Positions 36,501 through 46,308 are shown, counted from the stretch's first letter. The stretch is 64,000 nucleotides of DNA from CBDCFL01 sp965216135 (GCA_965216135.1 CBDCFL010000024.1:1-64000), one strand, 5' to 3'. Translations and numbers: made by a program. The notes: generated by a model not told the origin, from the sequence alone.

Positions 36501-37006
36501 ATGGACATCAATCAGGTCAGCTACTTCCTGCATCTTGCGGACACATTGAACTTTACCGAAGCGGCGCGGCGAAGTGGCGTTTCGCAGCCCAGCCTGACCA
36601 AGTCCATTCGCCGACTGGAATAGGAACTGGGCGGTACGCTGATCTATCGTGATGGCAAGGACAGTCGGCTGACGGCCTTGGGGCGCGAAATTCAGATTGA
36701 ATTCATGCGCATCGACAAGGGCTTTCAAAGCGTGCGCGAATTGGCCGAAAACTCGGTGCGCGGGCGGCGGCGTGTGCTGAGCATCGGGGTTGCGAATACC
36801 ATCGCCCCGAACGCTTTTTCGGGTTTCTTCGATCATGTGTTGACGCAGCTGCCCGATGTCGAGATCACCGTGCACATTTTGTCTGCAGGAGAAGGCGCTG
36901 ATGAGGTTCTGTCGGGAAAATATGACGCCTGTATCTTGCCCATCGCTCCAAAATCCAATCTCAAATTGGCTGTGCAGCCCCTCTTTCGCGACGCTATCTG
37001 CTGGCC
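36501..37006 (+). pseudogene. LysR-family regulator with a nonsense codon, truncated by IS21-C
   Basis: MDINQVSYFLHLADTLNFTEAARRSGVSQPSLTKSIRRLE is a textbook LysR winged HTH. Codon 41 is TAG (36621-36623) where the family has Glu or Gln (RRLE-x-ELGGTLIYRDG). The frame then continues through the linker and the start of the effector domain (VLSIGVANTIAPNAFSGFFDHVL) until the IS21-C left end at 37007. It is dead by both lesions. A few bases of its 3' part may survive at 42209-42232. Confidence 0.85.
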
Positions 37007-37296
37007 TGTCAACGCCGGACTAAAACTACTGCACTCGCCGGAGAGAAAGTACCTCAGTTTGACAGGCATAGGTTTGTCCATAGACCCGCATAGCGGAGTG
37101 CCCCCGAATAGCGACGCAGTTGTGCGGGGCTGTGGTCAAACCGGGGGGGCGTTGTTTGGGTTTCAGGCTTTGTCTGACTGTCGGCTGTGTTTGAGGCGGT
37201 AGCTTTCGCCGTTCATTTCCAGGATGTGGACGTGGTGGGTCAGCCGGTCGAGAAGCGCGCCAGTAAGGCGTTCCGAGCCGAAGGTGCTGGTCCATT

Positions 37297-37304
37297 CATC
37301 GAAC
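37297..37304. repeat. 8-bp target duplication CATCGAAC of IS21-B, left
   Basis: CATCGAAC flanks IS21-B on both sides (37297-37304 and 39878-39885). Confidence 0.9.
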
Positions 37305-37470
37305 TGCGCATTCCGGGCACATCCGCCCGGTGATTCCGATTTAATCCGCCCACCCGTACCGATCTGATCCGCCCGGGGATTCCGGGGCATCCGCCCACCC
37401 CTTGATGCGCTGCTGCGAGGTGATCTGTAGCGGGCTACTTTGCCGTTCATTTTGAACGGAAGAGAGCCCA

Positions 37471-39000
37471 ATGAAGAGATTATCGATGCGGAAGATACGA
37501 GAGGCTTTGCGCCTGTCCTTTGAAGGTTTGTCGACGCGCGAGATGGCGCTGAGTTTGGCGATTGGTCGCACAACCCTGCGTGAGTATTTAGGCCGCGCCC
37601 GTGATGCTGGTTTGAGCTGGCCGTTGCCCGATGCGCTGTCGGATGCCGATTTGGAACATGTGCTTTTCCCACGGCGTTCTGCGGACAGTTCTCAACCGAT
37701 CCCTCAGCCGGATTGGACCTATGTGCACGCCGAGCTACGGCGCAAAGGGGTGACGCTTTCGCTGTTGTGGCAGGAGTATCGAGAGGTTCACACAGACGGC
37801 TATGGCTATAGCCGGTATTGCGAGCTCTATACTCGTTGGGAGGGCAAACTCTCGCCAGTGATGCGGCAGCGACACCCTGCTGGTGAACGCCTGTTTGTTG
37901 ATTATGCGGGCCACACCATAGATGTTGCCTGCCCTAAGACGGGCGAGATACGCACGGCCCAAATCTTTGTCGCGGCACTTGGCGCATCGAACTACACCTA
38001 TGTTGAAGCCACTTGGACACAGAGCCTTCCCGATTGGATATCCAGTCACGTTCGAGCATTTGCGTTCTTGGGTGGCGTACCTGCGCAAGTTGTGCCGGAT
38101 AATCTCAAAGCCGCCGTCATCAAAGCCTGTTTTTATGACCCGGCGATCAACCGCACTTACGGGGATATGGCGGCGCATTACGATACTGCAATTGTGCCCG
38201 CACGGCCCCGCAAACCCAAGGATAAAGCAAAGGTCGAAGGTGCTGTTCTGCTGGCCGAACGTTGGATTTTAGCACGCCTGCGCAATCAGACATTCTTCAG
38301 TCTCGATGAGCTAAACGCGGCGATCCGACCCTTGCGCGACCAACTGAACAACAAGGTCACCCGGCACCTGGGTGCCAGCCGCAGGGCCTTGTTTGAAACG
38401 CTGGACAAACCTGCACTGAAGTCGCTGCCCCATGAACCCTACGTCTATGCGGAATGGAAGAAGTGCCGCGCCGGTCTCGATTACCATGTCGATATAGGAC
38501 ACCACTATTACTCAGTGCCCCATCAGCTTATGCGCCAAGAGCTTTGGGCCCGGGTCACACCGCGCACGGTCGAAGTTTATCATAAAGGTCAGCGTGTTGC
38601 GGCGCATCAACGGACGTCGGGCAACCGGCAACATTCCACCATCCGTGATCACATGCCAGCAAACCACCGCTTCCGTACCGACTGGACACCAGAACGCATC
38701 CGCACACAGGCGGCCCGGGTCGGGCCCAACGTCGAGACCTTTGTCGAGATGGTCATGCGCAAGCGGCGACATCCAGAGCAAGGATATCGAACTTGCATGG
38801 GCGTCTTGCGGCTTGCCAAAACATTCGGACCCGAGCGCCTCGATGCGGCCTGCGAGCGTGCACTTCACATCAACAGCTATACCTACCAATCCCTGCATTC
38901 CATTTTGAAGAATGGATTGGATCGCCAACGCCGCAAACCCACCACGGACGGCCCCGCGATCACACACCCCAACATCCGTGGTGCCGGATACTTCCATTGA
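37471..39000 (+). CDS. istA: IS21 transposase IstA (B)
   Basis: 509 aa starting MKRLSMRKIREALRLSFEGLSTREMALSLAIGRTTLREYL (N-terminal HTH). DDE core: GERLFVDYAGHTIDV (first D), VPAQVVPDNLKAAV (second D) and KDKAKVEGAVLLAERWI (E). The C-terminal part has LDYHVDIGHHYYSVPHQLM, as in IstA beta-barrel regions. It precedes istB by 14 bp and appears intact. Confidence 0.93.
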   Translation: MKRLSMRKIREALRLSFEGLSTREMALSLAIGRTTLREYLGRARDAGLSWPLPDALSDADLEHVLFPRRSADSSQPIPQPDWTYVHAELRRKGVTLSLLWQEYREVHTDGYGYSRYCELYTRWEGKLSPVMRQRHPAGERLFVDYAGHTIDVACPKTGEIRTAQIFVAALGASNYTYVEATWTQSLPDWISSHVRAFAFLGGVPAQVVPDNLKAAVIKACFYDPAINRTYGDMAAHYDTAIVPARPRKPKDKAKVEGAVLLAERWILARLRNQTFFSLDELNAAIRPLRDQLNNKVTRHLGASRRALFETLDKPALKSLPHEPYVYAEWKKCRAGLDYHVDIGHHYYSVPHQLMRQELWARVTPRTVEVYHKGQRVAAHQRTSGNRQHSTIRDHMPANHRFRTDWTPERIRTQAARVGPNVETFVEMVMRKRRHPEQGYRTCMGVLRLAKTFGPERLDAACERALHINSYTYQSLHSILKNGLDRQRRKPTTDGPAITHPNIRGAGYFH

Positions 39001-39014
39001 AGAAAGGACAGAAA

Positions 39015-39773
39015 ATGTTGACACACCCAACCCTTGATACCCTCCGAGCACTGAAGCTCGATGGCATGGCCGAGGCCTTCACAGAACTGCAAACACAGGA
39101 CGGTTCCGCCGATCTGACACACGCCGAATGGCTCGGCCTGCTAATTGATCGCGAAGCCATCAGTCGAGAGACAAAACGGTTTGAGAGCCGCATGCGCACA
39201 GCACGATTGCGCCATATCGGGGCCGCGCCCGAGGATGTGGATTACAAAACGCGAAGAGGGCTGGATAAGGCGTTGTTCCAAAGCCTGCTCAGCGGCAAAT
39301 GGATCAAAGACAAGCGCAACTTGATGATCACTGGCCCCTGCGGTGTCGGCAAAACCTGGCTGGCCTGCGCGTTGGCCCAAGCGGCGTGCCGCGACGGCGT
39401 GACCGTCCTCTATAAACGCACCACGCGATTGTTTGACGAGTTGGAGTTGGCCCACGGTGACGGACGCTTTCCGCGTGTCTTCAAGGCACTGACCAAAACC
39501 CAGCTACTGATCTTGGATGACTGGGGGCCGGACCGTCTGAACGCTAGCCAAAGGCGCGACTTGATGGAGATCGTCGAAGACAGATACGGCAACGGTTCCA
39601 TCCTAATCACAAGTCAACTCCCGCTTAATACTTGGCACGAAATTATTGGTGAACCCACCTTCGCAGATGCCATCCTAGACCGGCTGGTGCACAACGCCTA
39701 CCGGCTCGAACTCGACGGACAATCCTTCCGAAAGAAAGACCCTCAACTACGTGACGAAACGCCAGAAAACTGA
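39015..39773 (+). CDS. istB: IS21 helper ATPase IstB (B)
   Basis: 252 aa starting MLTHPTLDTLRALKLDGMAEAF after GAAAGGACAG. AAA+ motifs: GPCGVGKTW (Walker A), LLILDDWGPD (Walker B), SILITSQLPLNTWHE (sensor) and ILDRLVHNAYRLELDGQSFRKK at the C-terminus. It partners the IstA encoded just upstream. Confidence 0.93.
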   Translation: MLTHPTLDTLRALKLDGMAEAFTELQTQDGSADLTHAEWLGLLIDREAISRETKRFESRMRTARLRHIGAAPEDVDYKTRRGLDKALFQSLLSGKWIKDKRNLMITGPCGVGKTWLACALAQAACRDGVTVLYKRTTRLFDELELAHGDGRFPRVFKALTKTQLLILDDWGPDRLNASQRRDLMEIVEDRYGNGSILITSQLPLNTWHEIIGEPTFADAILDRLVHNAYRLELDGQSFRKKDPQLRDETPEN

Positions 39774-39877
39774 TATCAAAAACCAAGGCCTCACGGCAAC
39801 GCGTCAAAGCTGGGCGGATACCCCGGTACAAATGGGCGGATGTTGTCGGAATAGGTGGGCGGATATCCCGGAATATG

Positions 39878-39885
39878 CATCGAAC
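39878..39885. repeat. 8-bp target duplication CATCGAAC of IS21-B, right
   Basis: Second copy of the IS21-B target duplication (see 37297-37304). Confidence 0.9.
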
Positions 39886-40498
39886 GGCAGGTTGGACGTC
39901 ACAATGGTTGATCCGCGCTCGTAGCGTTGTGAGAAGACCTCAAACAGCAGTTCAGCGCCGGTTGTTGACAGGGGCACATATCCAAGCTCATCGATGATCA
40001 GCAGGCTGTATTTGCTCAGTTGCTTCTGCAGACGCAGCAGGCGCTTCTCATCCCGGGCTTCGAGGAGTTCATGGACCAAAGCAGATGCGGTGATGAAGCC
40101 GACAGCCAGGCCCTTCTGACAGGCTGCCAACCCAAGGCCGAGGCCAATATGCGTCTTGCCGGTGCCGCTGTTTCCCACGGCGATGATGTTCTCATTGCGG
40201 CTGATGTAATCACAGCGCGCCAACTCCATCACCAGCATCTTGTTCAACGAGGGCATGGCCTTGAAGTCAAAGCTGTCGAGACTTTTGACGGCCGGGAACT
40301 TTGTAGCCTTGATCCGCCGTTCCACCATGCGTCGCTCCCGGTCGATGAGCTCCAGTTCGGCGAGGCGCAAAAGGTAGCGGGAATGATCGATGCCTTCCGC
40401 CGCGCATTGTTTGGCGACCTTGTCATACTCACGCAGGAAAGTCGGCAGACGCAGGCTCTTCAGATGATGGGCCAGCAACAGTTGAGGTGTATCCGTCA

Positions 40499-42147
40499 TC
40501 ACCGGTCCCCTGACAACAGCGCCATGTAGTCGCCTGGGGATGTGACCGCGACATGGGCTTTCGGGAGGTAGGGATAAACCGTCATATCCAGCCGGGAAGG
40601 TCTGCGTTCGATCCGGCACAGCACCAAATGCTTCACCGCATCAAAGCCAATTGTGCCGCGTTCGAGAGCACTCTGTATCCCGGCTTCAACATCCGCGATC
40701 TGGAAGATCTCCAGCAGTCGCAGAACCTGAACGAACTCACGTTTGCCCTTTTTACCCATCCGGGCCTCCATAAGGCGGCGCAAGATGAGAAAGGCTTCAG
40801 GCAGTTCCCAATCAGCTAGCGGGCTGCCTGATCAAGCGCATTGGTCTTCTGTTCGATCAGTGCCAGGTAATGAAGCGGATTGAAGATGTAATCTTCTTTC
40901 TCCCAGGACCGGACATGGCGGGCAATGACCTCAGCCCCGCAGGCAATCACCACTTCATGCACATAGCCCCTGACCAGAACCTCTTGATGACCATATGCAG
41001 TCGGCACCGAATAATCATTGCCGCGATAGCGCACGAGGGACAGTGAGCTCACCCGAACTGATTGCTTGTCGCAGGCGTCATAAGGAACAGCTGGTAAGGG
41101 TTGGAGCCGTTCGGCGTCAGGCGCAAACCGTTCGCCTATCGTGCCCATGTGACCACGCAGCTTGTCGCCCATGCGCTTGCGGCATTGTTCAGCCAGATGA
41201 GCATTGAGATCATCAAAGCTGGCAAATTGCGGCTTGGGCACCATGAAGTTGCGCCGGGTGTATCCCACCATCCCCTCGACTTTGCCTTTGTCATTCCCCT
41301 TGCCGGGACGGCCAAATCGATCCTCAAACAGATAATGCGACACCAGTTCCGAGAATACACGGGTCCGTTTGCGTGTCCCATCCCCGAGAATGCGGGCAAC
41401 TGCGATCCGCGTATTGTCATAAAGGATCGACACAGGCACACCGCCGAAGAACGCGAACGCCGCGACATGCGCATCACAGAATGCTTCCGTCGTCTCAGCC
41501 GGATACGCCTTCAAAAAACATGCATCCGAATGTGGCAGGTCCATCACCAGAAAGTGGATCTTTTGTTCGACACCGCCAATCACGGCGAGTGCCTCGCCAA
41601 AATCCGCCTGAGCATGGCCCGGCGGATGCGACAGTGGCACGAACATCTCCCGCTGACGCTGCCTGGCCGCGAAGATATAGTCCTTCACAATCGAGGCTGT
41701 GTGAAAAGTCGAATACTTTAAAGAAATCGCTACGCTCGTAGTGGCAATGTGCGAAAGTATTGCCTCAGCTCGATCAGAGAGCCCGAAATTTCGAGGATTT
41801 TGGCCCCTCTCATATGACTTGCAGAGTTTTCACACGGTCTGAATCGTGATGCCGCCTTCAAAGTCATGCTCATCACGCAGTCGTTCAAATATCCGTTTCG
41901 ACGTGTGTCGCTGCTTCTTTGGAACCAGCTTATCTGCCTCAAGGGTCTGATCAATAATCCCGGTAAACGCATCCAACTTCGGGCGTCGTACAGGTTGGCT
42001 GCGCCGGTATCCGGGCGGAAAAGAAAACGCCAACATCTTGGCGATGGTGCGTGGATCAACTCCAAATACCCGCGCCGCTTCCCGGCTGCTCATACCGTCA
42101 ATTAAAACTGCATGACGTACCCGACCGTACAAATCCACGTTCTTCAT
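40499..42147 (-). pseudogene. IS21-C istA, broken by a MITE and a frameshift
   Basis: N-terminal part from 42147: MKNVDLYGRVRHAVLIDGMSSREAARVFGVDPRTIAKML, to EGGITI. Then a 149-bp insert (41693-41841). Then VKDYIFAARQRQREMFVPLSHPPG with HAQADFGEALAV, VSILYDNTRIAV and GKGNDKGKVEGMVGYTRRNFM (DDE residues). Near 40816 a stop ends NALDQAAR, and the C-terminal part (LRRLMEARMGKKGKREFVQVLRLLE) continues in another frame. Two independent lesions. Confidence 0.88.
41693..41841 (-). mobile_element. 149-bp MITE-like insert
   Basis: Its ends are inverted repeats: GAGGCTGTGTGAAAAGTC at the left, and CAGACCGTGTGAAAACTC read inward from the right; 14 of 18 match. AATC (AATCG on the minimal reading) flanks both sides. 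Removing it restores GGITIVKDYI in istA. It has no transposase and so must be moved in trans. The ends resemble those of IS5/IS1182-type elements (from memory). Confidence 0.82.
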
Positions 42148-42232
42148 CCCCGCCCTCTGAAAACAGAAAGCATAACACTGATGGAGTTTTACTCCGGCCA
42201 ACCAGACATTCTGGCCGCTTCAGTGAGGGATT

Positions 42233-42236
42233 ATTG
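42233..42236. repeat. 4-bp target duplication ATTG of IS3 copy 1
   Basis: ATTG precedes TGACCTGC here and follows GCAGGTCA at 44730-44733. Four bases fits the IS407/IS51-type groups of IS3. Confidence 0.75.
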
Positions 42237-42475
42237 TGACCTGCTCCCCGAAAACTGGTCCATTTGAAAGGAGGATCTGTTCGCTTAATGGTCACGAGAA
42301 CGAGGAGAACAGAGAATGCGCAAGTCACGGTTTAGCGAAGAGCAGATTGTTCGGATCATTCAGGAGTATGCGGCGGGTGCGAAAGTGTCCGAGTTGTGCC
42401 GTAAGCACGGTATGTCGGATGCCACCTTTTACAAATGGAAAGCCAGGTATGGCGGCCTTCAGATTTCCGATGTAA

Positions 42476-43634
42476 TACCAACGGCCCCCAGATTTGACTC
42501 AAGGGGATTCCCACGAGCGGCGTGATCTGATTCAGTGGCATCAAGGCAAGGGAGGCTTTGATGGCAGTAAGGATTACGCGCAAAGACAAGTCCGCAGGCG
42601 AGCTTCGCCAGGAAGCGGCGCGGTGCCGGGATGGGAAAGCGGCGCGACGGATGTTGGCGATTGCCCTGGTTCTGGATGGGGTTGACCGCAAGACGGCGGC
42701 AGAAAACTGCGGCATGGATCGGCAGACGCTGCGGGATTGGGCCCACCGTTACAATGCGGAGGGCGTGTCGGGCCTGTTCAACCGTCGCCCGCCGGATCCA
42801 CCCTGTCTGCTGAGCGCGGCACAGAAGGAGGAGTTGGCGGAAATGGTTCGGGCGGGTCCCGACCCCGAAACCGATGGGGTTGTGCGCTGGCGGCGCATTG
42901 ATCTGAAACGCAAGATCGAAGAGCGCTTCGGCGTCACCATGCATGAGCGAACTGTTGGCAAACAATTGGCAAGCCTGGGCTTTCGGCGTCTGTCGGTGCG
43001 CCCGCAGCATCCGAAATCCGACCCGGATGCACAGGAGGCTTTTAAAAAAACTTCGCCGCAGAGGTAGAAGCAGCCTTGCCGGAAACAGCCCGCAGCAAGC
43101 CCCTGGAGATATGGTTTCAGGATGAAGCGCGGGTTGGCCAGCAGGGCACGCTCACCCGTATCTGGGCCGAGCGTGGAACACGCCCCCGTGCCCCGCGCGA
43201 CACCCGCTATATCTGGAGCTACATTTTCGGCGCCGTCTGCCCGGAACGGGCTGAAGCGGCCGCTCTGATCATGCCACATGCCGACACACAGGCCATGAGC
43301 GCGCATCTCGCCGAGATCGCTAAAACCGTCGCATCGGGCGCACATGCCCTTCTCATTCTGGATGGTGCTGGCTGGCACGGTTCGGCAGAGCTGGAGGTAC
43401 CCGACAACATCACCCTGCTCAAACTCCCGCCCTATTCCCCTGAACTCAACCCGATGGAAAATGTGTGGGCTTATCTGCGTGCCAACAAGCTCGCCATATC
43501 CATCTTCGACAATTATGAGCAGATCGTCGACAGGTGTTGCGAAGCATGGAACTTCTTTGCAAACGACAAAACCGCAATCACGTCAATCACTACCAGACAA
43601 TGGGCAAAACGGTCAACGACTAGGGCCGTTGGTA
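42476..43634 (+). mobile_element. IS630-family element B, copy 2
   Basis: 1159 bp, nearly identical to copy 1 (16426-17585) with one base missing near the end of the second frame. Ends TACCAACGGCC. It interrupts IS3 orfA. Confidence 0.9.
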
Positions 43635-43744
43635 TCAGGCGGCTGAAAGACCTGGAATCGGAGAACGGCAAGCTGAAGAAGCTGCTGGCCGAAACCATGC
43701 TTGATAATGCTGGCCTGAAAGGGCTTCTGGCAAAAAACTTCTGA
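42561..43744 (+). CDS. IS630-family transposase (B, copy 2), second frame fused to IS3 orfA tail
   Basis: The HTH half (42561-43067, MAVRITRKDKSAGELRQEA) ends after the T4-A7-C slip site (43041-43052), and the DDE half follows as in copy 1. In copy 1 the protein stops after QWAKTVND. In copy 2 a single missing base (GGGCAAAAC for GGGCCAAAAC, near 43602) removes that stop. The frame therefore runs on through the IS end into IS3 orfA (RRLKDLESENGKLKKLLAE...) to 43744. The catalytic residues are intact; the ~40 foreign C-terminal residues may or may not be tolerated. Confidence 0.8.
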
Positions 43745-43770
43745 AGCCTGCAAGCCGCCGGGAAGCAGTC

Positions 43771-44669
43771 ATGGTTCTTTGCCGTGACTATCAGTTTTCA
43801 ACTCGGCGGGCCTGTGGGCTGATTGGGTTTTCCAGATCGAGTAATGAATACAGAGGAAGGCCGGATCGCCATGCGAGGATACGGGAACGGCTGGTCACGC
43901 TTTCCGGCAAACACCGACGCTATGGCTATCGCATGTTGCATGCCAAGCTTGGCCAGGAGGGTTTCAAGGTGAACGTGAAAGTGGTGGAGCGACTTTACCG
44001 AGAGGAGCGCCTGACCCTGCGCCGCCGCAATCGCAAGAAAATCCCCAAGGGCGTCGCCGCAATCGCAAGAAAATCCCCAAGGGCGTGCGCGAAGGTGCCT
44101 GGTGCCCGATCGCCGCCAACCAGCGGTGGAGCCTGGACTTCACCATGGATGCGCTCGCCAACGGCAGGAAGTTCCGCACCGTCAATCTGAAAGACGACTG
44201 CACACGGGAATGTCCGGCGATTGATGTGGCCCTGTCGATCCCCGGCTCCCGCGTGGTGGAAATGCTGGAACGGGTGGCTCGTGAGCGGGGGTACCCGGAT
44301 GTTCTGACCGTTGACAATGGGCCTGAACTACGAGGCCGCGCGCTTGATGGCTGGGCAGATGATCACGGCGTGCAGCTCTACTTCATCGACCCGGGCAAGC
44401 CGACCCAGAACGCCTACATCGAAAGTTTCAACGGCCGGTTTCGCGAAGAATGCCTGAACTTGAACTGGTTCACCTCGCTGGCCGAGGCAGAAAGGATCAT
44501 CGAGGACTGGCGGATCGATTACAATCAAAACCGGCCCCACTCTTCGCTGAACTATCAAACCCCGGAAGAATTTGCCGCAAACAGGCCTTTCCATAAACCG
44601 CAATGGGCAGCGACGCTTGAGCTATCTGAAGGCTCCGCGCCACCGCCCATTGCTCACGCCGCCGAATAA
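43771..44669 (+). pseudogene. IS3 orfB (copy 1) with a 32-bp tandem duplication
   Basis: The frame starts MVLCRDYQFSTRRACGLIGFSRSSNEYRG and proceeds to RRRNRKKIPKGV. There a 32-bp unit (44023-44054) is repeated exactly at 44055-44086, shifting the frame. The catalytic rve part continues in the other frame (REGAWCPIAANQRWSLDFTMDAL, DVLTVDNGPELRG and AYIESFNGRFREECLN). Copy 2 has a single unit and an open frame, which confirms the lesion. Confidence 0.92.
44023..44086 (+). repeat. 32-bp perfect tandem duplication in IS3 orfB
   Basis: Two adjacent identical 32-bp units (44023-44054, 44055-44086) starting CGCCGCAATCGCAAG. Copy 2 of the IS3 has one unit. It looks like a replication-slippage product. 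Confidence 0.92.
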
Positions 44670-44733
44670 TGGCAAACAAAAGAGGAACAGAGTCTACCTA
44701 AAAGTGGCCCTCAAATTGGGGGCAGGTCAATTG

Positions 44734-44929
44734 CACCGGCGTTCTCAGTGGACACTAACCCATCAAAATCTGCGCCGTTAGGCGGGGCACACCGGACGCT
44801 TACGCTTTAGCCTCACGGGAGGCAAGCCAAATGGAGAATGCCGGTTAACAGGCTAGACGAGCTGATGCCGTGGAATTACAGCCCGGAAGTGTAACCACCG
44901 GACGCTTACGACTTGGGGTGCGGGTCAAA
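44734..44929. other. Region between IS3 copy 1 and the rRNA terminator
   Basis: About 200 bp without a gene. It contains two similar short stretches, ACCGGACGCTTACG (44791 and 44897 areas), 106 bp apart. No tRNA is found here, although relatives often carry a tRNA-fMet after 5S. Confidence 0.4.
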
Positions 44930-44953
44930 CAAAAAAAACCGCCCGGCGGGCGG
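44930..44953 (-). terminator. Rho-independent terminator of the rRNA operon
   Basis: On the minus strand: CCGCCCGCCGGGCGG (strong GC hairpin, 44939-44953) followed by eight T (44931-44938). It lies about 100 bp beyond 5S, as expected for the end of the operon. Confidence 0.88.
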
Positions 44954-45049
44954 CGTTTGGATTTCAACATCGTCCGAGAGATACAATCCTATTTGCGCTA
45001 CCGCCCGGTGGGCAGCTTCAAGCGCACCCCCCCACGCTGCTTACTAGGA

Positions 45050-45164
45050 TTGGCAGTGACCTACTCTCCCACGCCTTAAGACGCAGTACCATCGGCGCAA
45101 CGGTGCTTAACGGCCGAGTTCGGGATGGGATCGGGTGTTTCACTCGTGCTATGACCACCAAACC
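45050..45164 (-). rRNA. rrf: 5S ribosomal RNA
   Basis: About 115 nt. The plus strand shows the complements of the 5S landmarks: CCTACTCTCCCACGCCTTAAG near the 3' side (split: CTACTCTCCCACGC) and GGTGCTTAACGGCCGAGTTC, GGGATGGGATCGGGTG. It is placed 125 bp after the 3' end of 23S and is transcribed with it. Confidence 0.93.
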
Positions 45165-45288
45165 AAGAAAGAAGCCTGGGGAGTGCGCTACCGCCCGGAG
45201 GGCTACTTCAAGCGCAAGAGGTGCGCTGAAGCGCACCCTACATCAGCGCGTAGTCCAAGTCATTGAAACCATTTGTGTATGCTTCTGA

Positions 45289-45317
45289 ACCCAGAAACAG
45301 CCTGGCTGTTTCTGGGT
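45289..45317 (-). other. Perfect hairpin just after 23S
   Basis: CCCAGAAACAGCC-TGG-CTGTTTCTGGG-type stem-loop next to the 23S 3' end. It is probably an RNA-processing or partial termination structure; there is no T-run. Confidence 0.6.
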
Positions 45318-45434
45318 CAAATCAAGCCTATCGGACAATTAGTACCGGTCAACTGAACGCATTGCTGCGCTTACATCTCCGGCCTATCGACGAGGTGGTC
45401 TACCTCGGTCCTTAGGGATACCTTGTTTTGAGGG

Positions 45435-45468
<34 letters not shown>

Positions 45469-45636
45469 TGTCCGAACATAGCTACCCAGCACTGCCGTTG
45501 GCACGACAACTGGTCCACCAGTGGTTCGTTCACCCCGGTCCTCTCGTACTAGGGGCAACTCCTCTCAAGTATCCTACACCCACGGCAGATAGGGACCGAA
45601 CTGTCTCACGACGTTCTAAACCCAGCTCACGTACCT

Positions 45637-45673
<37 letters not shown>

Positions 45674-45743
45674 CCAGCCCCAGGATGAGATGAGCCGACA
45701 TCGAGGTGCCAAACGGTGCCGTCGATATGGACTCTTGGGCACC

Positions 45744-45797
<54 letters not shown>

Positions 45798-45935
45798 TCG
45801 GGACCACCGGATCACTATGGCCGTCTTTCGACTCTGCTCGACTTGTCAGTCTCGCAGTCAGGCTGGCTTCTGCCATTGCACTCACCGAGCGATTTCCGAC
45901 CGCTCTGAGCCAACCTTCGCGCGCCTCCGTTACTG

Positions 45936-45970
<35 letters not shown>

Positions 45971-46225
45971 ACACAGGGTCCCGGATCCGGATAACGGACC
46001 GCGGTTAGACATCAAGCAGAACAAGGGTGGTATCTCAAGGGTGGCTCCACAGGAACTTGCGTTCCTGCTTCAAAGCCCACCACCTATCCTGCACATGTTC
46101 GGCCTAATGCCAATGTGAAGCTGTAGTAAAGGTGCACGGGGTCTTTCCGTCTAACCGCGGGAAGCCTGCATCTTGACAGGCAATTCAATTTCGCTGAGTC
46201 GATGTTGGAGACAGCGGGGAAGTCG

Positions 46226-46308
<83 letters not shown>

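Larger units (their letters stand above)
37305..39877 (+). mobile_element. IS21-family element B, complete
   Basis: 2573 bp with exact 8-bp target duplications. The ends carry repeated ATCCGCCC/GGGCGGAT motifs (left GCATTCCGGGCACATCCGCC, right inverted CATATTCCGGGATATCCGCC). Both genes are intact, so this is the youngest large element in the pile. Confidence 0.92.
37163..40499 (-). pseudogene. IS21-C istB split by IS21-B
   Basis: The N-terminal part (40499 down to 39878, MTDTPQLLLAHHLKSLRLPTFLREYD) has Walker A GNSGTGKTH and Walker B LLIIDELGY and breaks at SNLPFD. The rest (37304 down to 37163) resumes EWTSTFGSERLTGALLDRLTH, then HVHILEMNGESYRL. Removing IS21-B and one copy of its 8-bp duplication gives SNLPFDEWTSTF in perfect frame. 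Its ATG overlaps the istA stop. Only the insertion inactivates it. Confidence 0.9.
37007..42208 (-). mobile_element. IS21-family element C, carrying IS21-B and a MITE
   Basis: The ends TGTCAACGCCGGACTAAAAC (left) and, inverted, TGTCTGGTTGGCCGGAGTAA (right) share the GCCGGA(C/G)TAAAAC core. The flanks TGCTGGCC and TTCTGGCC differ at one base and may be the target duplication. Nested inside are IS21-B (37305-39877) and a 149-bp MITE. Inserted into the lysR gene. Confidence 0.75.
42316..43744 (+). pseudogene. IS3 orfA (copy 1) split by IS630-B
   Basis: MRKSRFSEEQIVRIIQEYAAGAKVSELCRKHG, then MSDATFYKWKARYGGLQISDV, then IS630-B, then RRLKDLESENGKLKKLLAETMLDNAGLKGLLAKNF. This is the HTH_Tnp_1 plus leucine-zipper orfA of IS3. 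Copy 2 shows the uninterrupted junction GATGTCAGGCGG, proving the insertion point. The GCAAAAAAC slippery site for orfA-orfB frameshifting is kept at the end. Confidence 0.88.
42237..44729 (+). mobile_element. IS3-family element, copy 1, carrying IS630-B copy 2
   Basis: The ends are TGACCTGCTCCCCGA and, at the right, GGGGGCAGGTCA. The element's orfA is interrupted by IS630-B copy 2. A second copy of this IS3 lies at 52335-53633 in the opposite direction. Confidence 0.9.

Noticed and set aside
37163..40499. Considered the istB fragment at 37163-37304 as a remnant of a separate lost IS21
   Set aside because: It rejoins exactly with the istB part at 39878-40499 once IS21-B and one CATCGAAC are removed, so it is the same gene.
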